Of a DNA stretch of 64,000 nt, positions 12,103 through 24,425 are shown piece by piece. How positions within the stretch are numbered: the first letter of the stretch is position 1; the number at the start of each line of letters is the position of its first letter. Below the pieces are notes generated by a model, which saw only the letters and a program-made list of their open reading frames with translations, made no database searches and had not been told where the DNA came from. Both the position numbers and the translations under genes were made by a program. Where the stretch lies: contig CM041465.1 in the NCBI GenBank assembly GCA_023213395.1, positions 190,471,741 to 190,535,740 on the forward strand. The letters are read 5' to 3'. Source of the stretch: Cycas panzhihuaensis. Its lineage: Eukaryota; Cycadophyta.

Positions 12103-13318
12103 ATATTTTATTTTCCCATGTTCTTTCAATTGATATCAAAGCTTAGGTTTTAATTCTATAGTGATCCCACCAAAGCTTTGGTATAAGTTTATTTTTTGAC
12201 CCTGAATTAGATTATAAGAATATGAGTATATCCACTTATTAAGGGTTTATTATAATCTTATTTTAAGGATGCATATTTATGAACAGTATGGTAGGTTGCT
12301 TATTTATTTAAAGGGTGAAGTTCTATTATATGTTGTAGATGGTTTCAAACTATAATTATGCTAGGCACCTAGAAGCATATTCATGTCATAAGCCTAAAGC
12401 ATGTTGGTGCTTATGCGATATAAATCTAGCTTAGAGGATAGGTATTACAGTTATCTCAAATCTCACAAAGGTTTTCCACATGTTTAATTCATTATTGTGT
12501 TAGTTATTTACATATTTTTGCAATGTATATATAGCTGTTACTCATGAGTTGAAGAGTAAGGATTCAGATACAAGCTTGATCACCCAATGAAGTTAGTGTT
12601 GTGGTGGATTAGCTATGGTTTTTTACTTTATCATGAGGTGGAACCACGATTGAAGAGGGTTTTATGGCATGCTAAGAGTAGCAAATAGTTTGTTAGCCCA
12701 TGTAAAGAAAATTGGCATGTTTGGGGCTAGGTGTAGATCTTGTTGATATATTAAGAACTTATGTATGAAAAGCAATAACAAGCTACTTATATATATGTGG
12801 AATAAGAAGAAAGTTATTCAGGTGTGTTGGATACATCACCATATTAGTAAGTTAGAAGATTTAATATTTTCCATTTGATAAAAAGAGTTACTATGTATTC
12901 TCTTTGTTTCTAGTTTGCAGTAGAAAAGAGGGTTTGAAGGGTTTTAAAAGTAGTACCAACATGAAAACTTTTGAGAAAAACCTTGCGCTTGAGCATTAAA
13001 TGATAGAATTAAGTGATAAAAGGTAGATATAATGAAAAATTATCCCTTTGGAATTTTATTATATGGTTGGGCAACCTTGTTTTGCATCAGGCACCTTTTT
13101 AGTAGACTTAAAGAGAAATGAGAAAAATTGGACACTTTCCATTATTATCTTTTCCACTTTTAGTAAGTTTTAGGTAAAACTAGTGTTGCTATTATAAGTA
13201 GAATGTTTGTTTTACTCTAAAACGTTATTACGGATTATGATTCAATTAAACATCAAAGTATATAATCCATTTGATTAACCATAAACATGTGCAAGCCATG
13301 TGCACATTAAAGCAGGAA
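12103..13318. other. Unassigned spacer between two related LTRs
   Basis: About 1.2 kb with no recognisable gag or pol on either strand. It could be the body of a short non-autonomous element or a deletion remnant. The first 40 bases resemble those after the PBS at 13753. Confidence 0.4.
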
Positions 13319-13750
<432 letters not shown>

Positions 13751-13752
13751 AG

Positions 13753-13764
13753 TGGTATCAGAGT
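13753..13764 (+). other. Primer binding site after sister LTR
   Basis: TGGTATCAGAGT two bases after the LTR end, matching the plant tRNA-iMet PBS at 11 of 12 positions. Confidence 0.8.
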
Positions 13765-16700
13765 ATGTTTTGTTTGCCCATGTTCTTCCATTACCTCTTA
13801 GTCATTTTTCACTCTATCTTTTCTACTTTATACTTACTCATTCTGAAGTAGAACAATGTTGACCTAAAAACACATAGTAGAGGTGAGGTCTATCCAAAAG
13901 AGCTACTAAAGGTATTATTTAATGTCTAATATTAAATTTCCAAACTAAAGCTTATAGAAATCTTGTAGGGGTATTAACTAAATTGAATATAAGCGTTTTA
14001 GTAGTTTTTAATAATGGGAATTATATGAAAATTAGCTTCAGTATGTTCTATAAAAATATTTGCTATAATAGTAGTATTAAGTAGATAAATATGTATATAA
14101 GAGTATTACTTTAGCTTAAATCGATCCCATCTAGGGGATAAATTTAATAAATAAATTAACACGTGTCCATTATTGTATCAGTCTCCTTGGACTATTTTAA
14201 AGGTGCTAAATTATAGCTTGGTTTATAAGGTTTAGTTAAAGAAAGTCCATATTCCTAAAGGTTTGTGTGAGTCCTCTTGGTATTAAGAATGAATTTATAT
14301 TGAGTTCCATTTCCTCTGAATTAGTGAGAGTTGAGAAAATCCTCTTGAGGTTTGTGTGACTCTTGTCCTTATTTATCTTTATGTATATGAGTAATGCCTA
14401 TATGGTATGGGTTCACAACCTTATTTTTCATGAGTATTATATGGTATGAAACACACAACCCATTAAGATGAGAGATAGTGATCACACATATAGGATTATT
14501 ATCATGAATTGCATGGTATAGAACGTGCGAGTTAGTCTAAGAGATAGTCCAAGGAGATTGATTTAACATTGAGCCATCTGTGGTATTATATTTCTAAATA
14601 GAGTTATAGAAATTAAGTGAAGTGGATAGTTTAGAAATAATTCTATGGTATTTTCTTATAATCTTATAACTTAAGAAGTCATTAGGATAAGCTAAGGGCT
14701 AAGAGTTGAGTGATCTACTAGTTCTCCAATATTCATATCATTTGCTAGAACTTAATGGTATTTTTCTCCTTAAGAATTCTATTGGTTGGGTGGTGAATCA
14801 ATCATTGAATTAGTTGGTCACTCTAGACCTAGAGTAAGATTAGCTTATGCATGATGAATCAATCATTTGTAACCATCCAACTTCTCAAGCCCAAGTCTAG
14901 GTCAAGGTCATGTTACCCCTTCAAGGTGTAACTAAGAAAATTTTTTCAACTTTTATAATGATAATAGTGATCAAAATAATATAGGAGGAAATAAATCAAG
15001 GCAACAATAGTGTTAGATCTTATGAATTTTTTAACAATAATGGTTACCTATAAGAGAATACATTTGGAGAATATTCTTAGATCAAGATAATCTTATGGGA
15101 AATGGATCTTATGGGGATAATATCATGTGGAGAAGGTAGTTTATAGGAAAGTCCATTTGCATGATAGGTGACTCATGGGAGACGGTAATTTCCCACTCGC
15201 ATCAGGGTTGGAACAAAAAAAATGATGAACTAGTTGAGATGCTTTGTGTAAAAAGATAATTAAGTGAAAATTAAAAAAAAGGGAGGAATCCCACATCAAG
15301 TTTTCTTACATAAGAAGTATTCCACCTAAATTTTTAATAAAGGAAATAAGTGTTGTGGATAAATCTACATGTGGGTTTGTATTTCATATCTCAAATATAT
15401 GTCATGGGATATTTAATACCTATAAGGATAGAATCCTATATTCAAAGATAAGAATAAAGGAGACTAAATTTGGACCCTTTATTAAACTATTATGGTTAAA
15501 TATTAATCAAATATTTTTTGGTTTGCATCATGATGATTTATTTTGATGGCATGAGATGAAATATCTAATCTCTAACAACTATTAATTTGGATAATATACA
15601 ACAAATAAGATTGTAGACTCAAGTATGTCACATGATCAAAATAACTAGGATAGTTATTTCAAACTAGTTATCATTATTTCAGTCATTAAAATAATTGAAA
15701 AATAAATATCACAAGGGGATGGGGATGGGTGGGGGGAGGGGAGGAATAGCTTATGGAGGTTAAAAATAGCAAAGAAAAGGCTCTTACAATTTGAAAATAA
15801 GAAATCTAATAAGCTATAGATTTCATAAATTCTATAGGTTGATAAGTAGGAGAAATTTAAAATATCAATTGTGAATTATATTAGGGTAAGTTTCAACATC
15901 CCAGGCCAAAGGATATTAAAATAAGAGTAGTGAATGTAGAGTAAGATATAAAAAATTAGATTAACAAAATTAGGTTAATTCCCAAGGTATTTCCTTACCG
16001 TAAAATTATAGTCTTAGTTGTAAAATATCTAAGGGAAGATGCCAATATCATCTTCACTGTAAATAGGGGTATAATAGCTAACCTAATACCACATCATTTA
16101 AGAAATATCTTCAGGTTACATGAACCTAAGGTACCTATTAATTAGTAGAATCTTAAGAGAGCCATAAAAAAAGATAGTGACTTGGCCAAAACCATATCAA
16201 GTTAAATGATGGCATCTTCAAAGAGGGACGAAAAGAGAGATAGATTGAAGGAAAGATTATTCAATAATAATGTTAGACTCTAGATAATCATTTTACACAA
16301 ATTTTTTTGATTCTCTAATGATTCCCAACTTAAACTATTTCATGTATTCATCATTGCATAGTATCTCAGAGGAGATTTTCTACTACATTGGGCATAATTT
16401 CTTAGTAGAAATTATTGGAATTTAGAATTTAAGTTTCATACCATATTATGATGTAGTTATATTACAGTGAAAAAGATCTTGTGTAAGTAGGAAGCAAACG
16501 TATACAAGCTAGTATGAGCTAGTGATAGACCCAATATGTGAGCCAATATGAGGTGTGAATTATTAAGCCAGAAATCAAAGTATGTTAGTTATGCTAGTGA
16601 TATCTAATAAGAAATTAGGACATCAGGTCAATACCCAGTTAGTACATGAAATAGGTAGTAGGTCTATACATTATAATAAGTGACAAATTAAACTAAGTAT

Positions 16701-18486
16701 GAGGTATTTATGATAACAAATGAGATGTTTGATATAAGGGTATATTATGTGGTATATTAACAAGTATATTTATAACCATGAGGTTTTATAGTAGTTGATG
16801 GGTATTTTGGTCAATATTTTATTAAATAAAATTATTTTCTTCTAAACAAAGAACAAACCCTTGAAGAAATTTTGAAGTCTATATACCAACTAAAAATATA
16901 GTTCCCTATTTCGAATAAGCATAGTACCATTTTATTTAGATAGTTATGATATGTTAAAAATATAATTGATTTAATATAGAAGCCCGTTGTATGAATATAT
17001 AACACTACCATATTGTTGCCTTAGAATCACTATGTTTTCTGAGTATCCCTCTAAGACACAAATGTCATTATAGTGAATATGAATTTGAACTTAGACATAA
17101 TTACCAAATTTATTTTTATTTGGATTTATGAGAAGTATTTATTATTTCCCTAAGCTAAAGTCTAAGCCCAAGCTTTTTTATGTTGTATTGCATTACCAAA
17201 AATTATGAGAAGGTATATTATATGGTTTTGTTAGTGTCAATGGATAAAGATCTGTCGAAGGCATTCAAGAAGCTGAAAAGAGTAGATGGTCTAGTAATGG
17301 TATTGATAATCAACTTTATAAATCTCCGTAACATGGTTGAGCAAAGTAGTTATCTAGACCACAACTTTTGAATCATAAATTATGAGCATTGGTTTGAGAA
17401 AAAGGAGAAACCCTTGAATTGTCATATAAAGAGTCACCGATGAAAAGGAGAAACCTAATTTAATCACCCACATCTATCTATATGTAAATTTTGTAAATGA
17501 TACCAATCTACTCTTCAATGAAAATACTAGGGGAAGGGTCAAATTTTAGTTACTTCACAAATAAGTATAGATCAAGTCACCCATACCATGAAGAAAGAGA
17601 CAATTTATATAAAAGATTAAAAATATAATTAATCATAGAGAATTTCTCATATAGAGAATTACCACAAAGAAATTTATGTAAATATTTTTTTATCATAATA
17701 AAAATATTTGCATTTGATTTTTAAAATTAGATTATTTTTTTATAAAGATTTCAAATCCATGTATATAAAAAAATATTAAATGGATTATTTTTTTTGCATT
17801 TATAAAAATAAATTAAACTAATTTTAATAAATTTAAAAATCCATGTAAGTCCCCTTCACTTTAGTAAATAATCATATAAATATAACATGTGACCAACAAC
17901 CCTAGCTAAAAGGGGCTTAACCTCATTTGTTAAGGATCACATAAATTTTCATGATATATTAGCATATTTTTAGTACAAGTTTCCATTGAAATATTCTTTT
18001 TTGCCATATTAGTTGCAATGGAAATAGAATTTTGAGATGGTCAAAATGAGTGGTTCTAAAGCATATTTTAGAAATTAGATGATAGAAATATTAATTAGTG
18101 AAGTTAATTAAAATGATTTACACCTCATAAAAGATGTATTTTATGACATGTTTCAAATGTACTTTTGCATATTTTGATGTTTTCAAAGGCTCTAGATATG
18201 ATGATGATCTTATTGTTAATTGATAATGAATAAATAAGGAAGTTTCATTTAAAGGTGATTATTTTAAGGCTTATTTATGATATTTAAAGGCTCAAACTAG
18301 ATGAAAATTTATAAAATGGGAATATATTTGATGAGATATTAATGTCAAAATTTTATACATATGTTGGACTTAAAAATCTCTTATGGAATTTTTACATTTA
18401 GTTTAGTGGAATTGTAGTCACTAATCAAATGCAATACTTACCTAGTTTTGATACATTTTTTTAATAAATATTTGACACTTGCTTAA
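13765..18486. other. Unassigned retroelement body and spacer
   Basis: No confident domain on either strand over 4.7 kb. Around 15284 GGAATCCCACATC resembles the start of many plant LTRs, but no partner was found. The part 17890-17930 (ACCAACAACC, AAAGGGG) recurs at 41262-41292. The part 18262-18430 is a diverged copy of 3870-4030. The ORFs at 15355-15546 and 17180-17371 are not recognised. Confidence 0.35.
15715..15744 (+). other. G-rich tract, potential G-quadruplex
   Basis: Runs of 4, 4, 3, 6 and 4 guanines separated by one or two bases. This meets the usual G3+N1-7 four-run rule and stands out in AT-rich surroundings. Confidence 0.75.
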
Positions 18487-19505
18487 TGACTGATGATAGC
18501 ACCTGATATTTATTAAAGAGCCTAGATTGATTGCTTGATAAAGAGATAAGTTAATTATTGGGATTTCCACTTATTTATGAAACATAGAGAAAAGTCTCAT
18601 ATGTTTATTACTTGGCATATTGATTTAGCTATTGATGTTATCCAACTGATGTAGAAGATAAGCATTTTTTAGTGAGAAATTTATCTCTCTATGTATAAGA
18701 AGAGGCATAGAAACACATAATTTATGTTTTTTTATTATACCTAACTTTATCTTAGCTAAGTAATTTGGCCTACTCTAAGGGTTAGTATATTTTGATTATT
18801 AATTTCATGATGTTGGTATTGTATTTATGGTTACCAAAAGAAAGTTACAAGTGTGCAAAATTTCTAGTGAAGGTAGCATATGAGATATTTGTTTGTATAA
18901 AAGAGGCAAGATGAATAAAGCTACTCCTGTACAACACATAGATTATGTTGTTAATTTTGTATACAAGAGGCAAGAGATTTCATGCTACTCAAGAAGGCAT
19001 TCATAAATGATGTTACCATCTTATATTTATTAAAGAGCCTAGATTGATTATTTCATAGAGAGATAAGTTAATAATTGCCATTTCCACATGTTTATAAAAC
19101 ATAGAGAAAAGTATCATATATTTATTACTTAGCATATTGATTTAGTTATTGATGTTATCGAACTGATATAGAAGATAAGCATTTGTTAGTGAGAAATTTA
19201 TCTTACTATGTATGAGAAGAGGCATATAAACACATAATTTATATTTCTTTATTATAGCTAACTTATCTTAACTAAGTAATTTGACTTACTCCAAGGGTTA
19301 GTATATTTTGATTATTAATTTGATGATGTTGGTATTATATTCATGGTTACCAAAAGAAAGTTGCAAGTGTATAAAAGTGTCAATGAGGTAGCATATAAGA
19401 TATTTATTTCTATAAAATAGGTAAGATGAATGAAACTACTCTTGTACAACACAAAGATTGTGTTATTAATTTTGTATACAAGAGGTAAGAGATTTTATGC
19501 TACTC
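18487..19505. repeat. Tandem duplication, 517-bp period
   Basis: The stretch 18505-18990 is repeated at 19022-19505 (TATTTATTAAAGAG occurs at 18507 and 19024). The copies agree over most of their length with scattered substitutions and small indels. About 31 bp separate them, and weak similarity extends upstream of both copies. No coding content was recognised in either. Confidence 0.85.
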
Positions 19506-20090
19506 TTATTTATTGATGAACCATATACAAGAATCACATCCTATAGAATAAGTAATTATAATGACCGGTTACCCATGTATTTTAATAGATGGTTGTTATT
19601 TTATATGGACATCAATAATTATTTTTTATTATTTGAGATTATTGATGACTGGTTAACTGATGATGGCTGATAGTAGCTTTACAAGTGAAGATAAAAAGAT
19701 GTTTAAAAAAATAGTTCATATAATCATAATAGTGAAAGTTATGTATATTGGTTGATATGGATGATTGATGATTGGTTTATATTTATAGGTTAGTTATTCA
19801 TAGTTAGTTACTAATGATTGCATATGATTATAGGTTGATTATAGGCATTATAAGTTAATGGTTATGAAAAATAATCATCATGATGATTAACATATATATA
19901 GGTTACATGTGATGATATACGTTACATATTAATATAACATTATTTAGTTTGATATTAATTTTGATGCAAATTTATAGATTCTAGTATATACGAAAAATAA
20001 ATGATAATGAAAACCAAAGAAATGAAAGCATGAATACATAAAAAACTAGAAGACCAAATTTGAAGACACTAAATATTAACGGGAAATATT
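19506..20090. other. Low-complexity unassigned stretch
   Basis: Rich in degenerate TTGATGATTGG and GGTTATT words. No domain or boundary was seen. Confidence 0.35.
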
Positions 20091-20290
20091 GGAATATATG
20101 ATTATTCATATATCTAATGTTTAATATTAATGATAGTAAACCCATATAAAATCCCTTACTAAATGCATTGATAATGCATACTTATTCATGTAAACATTAT
20201 ATTGGATGATGTAAAGGCTCTAAAGATATAGTAGGCTACTCATAAGATGACTATTAATATAAATATATACACATACCACTTGAAAACTTA
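20091..20290 (+). repeat. Left arm of 200-bp inverted repeat
   Basis: Begins GGAATATATGATTATT and is matched, reverse-complemented, at 26870-27064 with moderate divergence and one indel. Its right end, CTTAAGAGGGAG, looks like a copia polypurine tract, so the arm may be the 3' end of a copia body. Confidence 0.7.
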
Positions 20291-20295
20291 AGAGG

Positions 20296-20545
20296 GAGTG
20301 CATTGAATTTATTGTAGATGTACTGATTTGATATTTAAAGAGGAGCTCCTAACTCCAACCTTCTCCTATGATTTTCTCTATATTAGTTTCTCTGTGTATA
20401 AATATGTTCTTTATTATGGTTCATGCTTCTTATATTTGATACTTTATATTCATGTTATTTCTTTATCTATGTACATTTCTCATGATATATTTCGTTATAT
20501 ATACATACTTGATAGGTTTCACTTTTATTTCTCTTAAATATAAGA
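20296..20545 (+). mobile_element. Probable truncated LTR
   Basis: Starts TGCATTGAATTT just after a polypurine-like AAGAGGGAG and contains a CT-rich leader-like stretch (CTAACTCCAACC). It is cut on the right by the minus-strand copia at 20546. No partner LTR was identified. Confidence 0.4.
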
Positions 20546-20940
20546 TGATAAAATCATCCAAGATCTAAGAATCCATGTGCTCCTAGTATAAAACAAGGCT
20601 AAGCTATGGCAATAATATAGAAAATATTCAAATAAATGAGTAGAACTAAGATAGTTGAAATTTCACAAGCAAATTAGTTACCATGTGAGGATCCAAACTG
20701 GTAGAGTTTTTGCATATACTCAAAATCCATATATAAATGAATAGTGCAAGGCTTAATTTATAAGCATTCCATCAAGATTTTTAATAATACAATTAGTCAA
20801 CTAAGTAACACATATGATAAACCTAAAATTAATATAAAACATGATTAAATTTATATTGAGAGTCCTTTAAAGTATGAAATACATACATAATGTACATAGA
20901 ATATAATGAAATGAATGTGACATTACATAATATTTTAACA
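20546..20940 (-). repeat. 3' LTR of minus-strand copia
   Basis: On the plus strand it runs from TGATAAAATCATCC to ATTTTAACA, where the minus-strand LTR begins TGTTAAAAT. Confidence 0.85.
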
Positions 20941-20953
20941 CCCTCCCCTAATG
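20941..20953 (-). other. Polypurine tract of minus-strand copia
   Basis: Plus-strand CCCTCCCCTAATG is CATTAGGGGAGGG on the minus strand, adjacent to the 3' LTR. Confidence 0.85.
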
Positions 20954-20959
20954 GTAGGC

Positions 20960-21443
20960 TTTTTTTTTTATTAAGGTCATATCAAAATTGCTCAAACTTT
21001 GGTTTACCAAGTATTTTGGTAAAGATATCTACAACCTAGTCCTGAGTTGGTCAGTGAACTCAGTTGATGAAGCCATCTAAAGGTTGTTATAAGTGACCTT
21101 CTTTTGTGAGATTTCCATTTGAGAAGGCACTCTTTAATACCAAGTGAGCTTTATGATGCTCAATAGGGCCATTAGTATGAAATCTTACTTTATAAATTCT
21201 TTTATAGTTAACCAACATCTTTCCAAATGATGAGTCTATCAGCTCCCAAGTTTTAATTTTTATGACAGAGTTCATCTCTTCATCCATAATTGCTTTCCAT
21301 GTTTGGTCTTTGACTGTCTTCTGAAATGTAGAAGACTTAGGTATTTGTAGTATATGTTCTATTAAGGAAAATTTTATGGAGTATCTCATCTTTAAAGACC
21401 TTTTGGTAGCTATGGGAGGAGGAGGAGGAGCATCCTCTAACAA
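20960..21443 (-). pseudogene. Copia RT start fused to pol C-terminus
   Basis: At 21443-21087 the frame carries the RT entry region: WKAIMDEEMNSV, KTWELID and EHHKAHLVLKSAF, which match W..AM..E..AL, TW.L and RYKARLVAKGF. Right after KEGHL the sequence jumps to VVDIFTKILGKPKFEQF near 21010-20965, the extreme C-terminus of copia pol (ADIFTKPL). The catalytic YVDD block and RNase H between them are gone, so this is an internal deletion of well over 1 kb. Confidence 0.85.
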
Positions 21444-21599
21444 TTATTAAACCTGCATAGGAGGTGGTTGAATTCTAGTAGCTTCCACTTCAGGGTCATC
21501 AACTAAAATAGGTGGCATAGTTGTTCTTACTTATGTTGTTAATGTGGAGGCTATTAGAATTGATAAAGGGCCTATAGTGTAGGAGGAGGCTGGTATCGA

Positions 21600-22700
21600 T
21601 AGCTCCATAATTTATCCAAGGGGAACTTGAGGCATATAAACTTCATCTACTGCTATAAACTAAGTTTGAGGTAGATTTAGGTCATAGGTATCCTTCATAA
21701 ATATTACATCCTGAGTTGTGTATGATTGGTTCCCAACCATGTCAAACACTTTGTAGGCTTTGTAACCAGGTGAAATGCCAAGGAAGATGTATTTTAGGCT
21801 CTTATCATTAGGCTCCTTTCTATTCTCCTTTGGAACAAGTATATATGTTGTGTATCTGAATGTCTTCAAGTATGCAACAGCTAATTTCAGTCCTGACCAA
21901 GCTTCCTTAAGAGTGATGTTCCTAACTGTGATTGTGAAACTTATATTATTTAGGTATATAGTAGTTATAATTACATCAACCTAAATCTGGTGGTAAGATT
22001 AGTAGTACTGAGCATGGCTTTTCCTTTATTCGCTAGTGTCTAGTTCATCCTTTTGACTACACCATTTTATTATTATGTGTAAGGTATTAAAAATTAGCAT
22101 TAGATACCATGTTCCTTACAAAAGCTATTTAATTAATTAGAGATATACTCACCACCATTATCAGATCTGAGGGTCTTGATTATCATACCACTCTCATTTT
22201 AAACTATAACTTTGAACTGTTTGAATTTATCTAGGGATGGGTACTTGCTTCTTAAGAAGTAAACCCATAATTTCTTGAAAAAGCCATATATGAATGTCAT
22301 GAAATACAAGCTCCCATTGAGTGATTAAACTAACATGGACCCACAGATGTCTAAGTGGACCAACTCTAATAGTTGTGATGTTCTCCATGCATTATTGAAA
22401 GGGAAATTTTCTCTTAATTACGTTTTCTTTAGGCATGCCTCATAGATGCTACTATATCTCTTAAGTTTGGGTAAAGCATACACCATTTAAAGGCTAAACA
22501 TTAGGTTCAAGCTTTATATGTTTAAGTGACCTAAGCATTGATGCCATAACTGGTCTTTGGAGCTATTTGAAGTAACCTCTTCCTCTAAATGAGAGTATTC
22601 TCTTAGTTCCTACATATAAGATGATTCTTCAACTATTATATCTTTTCCTTTATCAAGTTGAGTACTCTAAGCCATTGAGCAAGATTCATTTTGTTGAGTA
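21600..22700 (-). pseudogene. Copia integrase
   Basis: On the minus strand: DQLWHQCLGHLNI (GAG-pre-integrase) near 22555, then ELVHLDICGSM, MTFIYGFFKKLWVYFL and LRSDNGGEY, with NGVVKRMN toward the end of the core. The C-terminus is open at 21869-21660 with VPKENRK and IFLGISPGYKAYKVF, matching the family FLGYSPGYKAYRV. Stops occur mostly at Gln and Arg positions. The catalytic D-D-E surroundings are recognisable. Confidence 0.88.
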
Positions 22701-22899
22701 GCGGTAACGGGGATACTATCCAACCTATGTAAACTACTATCTTCATATCCTTTGGCCATAAGTTTTCTAGTTATATGTTCTATGATGGTATAGATACCTT
22801 GACTAAATAGGACATCATGGTTCTACTTATCCATTTAACTGATGGAAAGTAGGTTCAACTTTATTTGTGGAATAAGGAATACATTGTTGATATAGTGCC

Positions 22900-23110
22900 T
22901 GATGTTAAAATCTTTTAATGCTATTAGATCCCTACTAATTTTGGTCATATCATATGTTAAGTTATCATTGAATGTGACCATTTGGGTGCTCATTTTCTAG
23001 GTCTCTTCTAACATCTTTTATGATCCACTCATGTGTCTAGTTATACTTGAGTCAAGGAGCTATTAGTTATCATCAAGTCGAGAAGATATAACTACAAAGA
23101 ATAGGTTGTA
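22900..23110 (-). pseudogene. Copia protease remnant
   Basis: LLDSSIT-RHM near 23040 corresponds to the copia WLLDSGASRHM active site, with DSG read as DSS. It is followed by FLIPQIKLNLLSIS near 22900, the usual LYVP.L..NLLSVS block that precedes integrase. Confidence 0.75.
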
Positions 23111-23198
23111 GGAGGAGAAATCCTAGTTGTCTACTATATTGTCTACTTATTATTGAATATTGTGTTAGTTCATTTGATTCCTATTAGAGAATTACTAC

Positions 23199-23534
23199 CT
23201 ATTCTATGGTCTTTAGCTCTAAGTAGGTCTTAGATTCCAATTTTGTTGGTAAAATTAGCCTTCTGGTTAAAATAATGGCCCTCCTTATAGATAGAAAGGG
23301 CTCCTTATTGTGAAATAAGGCCACCTTGTTAGAAATAGGAGGATCCTTATTATAAAATACACCCTCCTTATTATGGATAAGGGGCTCCTTATGGAGGGCA
23401 TAGTCCTCCTTATTAATAACTTCACCTTTATTATTGGTAGCTTGGTCCACCTTACTAATAAGAAGGTGTTCCTTATTGATAAAATAGGGCTGTTGGTTGA
23501 TAATATGGGGTAGCTTGTTGGAAGCTAAGCCCAT
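23199..23534 (-). pseudogene. Gag-protease hinge with NKE repeats
   Basis: A 111-codon open stretch in which NKE or a variant recurs roughly every 9-13 residues: INKEH, NNKGE, INKED, HNKEG, YNKDP, SNKVA, HNKEP. At DNA level this is a degenerate minisatellite built on CTCCTTATT. It lies between the zinc knuckle (YCGKTAHF near 23620) and the protease. The repeat is probably a locally expanded linker with no enzymatic role. Confidence 0.65.
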
Positions 23535-23539
23535 AAGAT

Positions 23540-24425
23540 TAGCTCATTTAATTTTATAATATTTGTAAATCAACTTGATATCTCCTATATTTAATAATAA
23601 AATGAGCAGTTTTTCCACAATAAAGGTAGGTGACATTTGGTCTACTTTGTTGGTTCTCTTATGCTTAAGATTATGGTTATTACCCAGATAACTGAGGCTA
23701 CTGACTTAGATTGGAGGAAGTAATAATTAGATATTGTTGCTACTAAGTTGGCTACTGATTTGGGTCTTAAAAGATGTTGAGAGAGCCTAGTTATTAAATA
23801 ATGTTTTGGAGCTAACTAGGTTGCTGAACTAGCTTTTGTAGAGTCTTGCCCTTTCTGAATTATGAGTTGTAAAGGTAGGGGATAAGTTAGAAGTAGATGT
23901 AACCTCAAGTCAATTAAGAATGCTCTCTTTGCATAGAAAGAGCCTCTCAAAGGTGATTAAATCTATTTTTGAATAGTTGTCATATAGTTTAGAGATAAAG
24001 TTATTATATTCTGTGGGCAGAATATTTAGGATGCTAGATATTACATCATGATCTGAAGGTGGTTCACCTAAGATTATCAATTGGTTTGTAATGGCCTTCA
24101 TTTCAATAAAATGGGCTATAATAATACTTGCAAACGGAATAAAAAGCATGCATGTTTTAAGGGTCAAGGACTTAGATTCATCCTTTCTCTCATAGAGGGC
24201 ATAAAGAGTGATCCATGTCTCATGAGAGGTTTGGGTTGTCTGGATATATTGGTCCACTTGGTCTTGAACTACCAAGTGGAGGAAGGACAAGGCAATATTA
24301 TCCTTAGCTTTAACATTAGTTAAGGCTATAAGATTCAAAGGAATTATGGTGTCAAGGTCATTAGGGTCTTATGTTGGTCTAAGTAGGGGTATGTTTCCAT
24401 TGACATATGGCTAAAAATTATCCAT
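23540..24425 (-). pseudogene. Copia gag (UBN2-type)
   Basis: The start is placed at the minus-strand ATG at 24425 (MDNF). An open core at 24338-23910 contains ETWITLYALYE and the long helical capsid pattern of plant copia gag (Retrotran_gag/UBN2). The SILNILPTEYNNFIS stretch matches the usual L..LP..Y..FV. It ends in a zinc knuckle (YCGKTAHF near 23620) whose outer cysteines now read as tyrosine. Several stops follow 23910. Confidence 0.8.
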
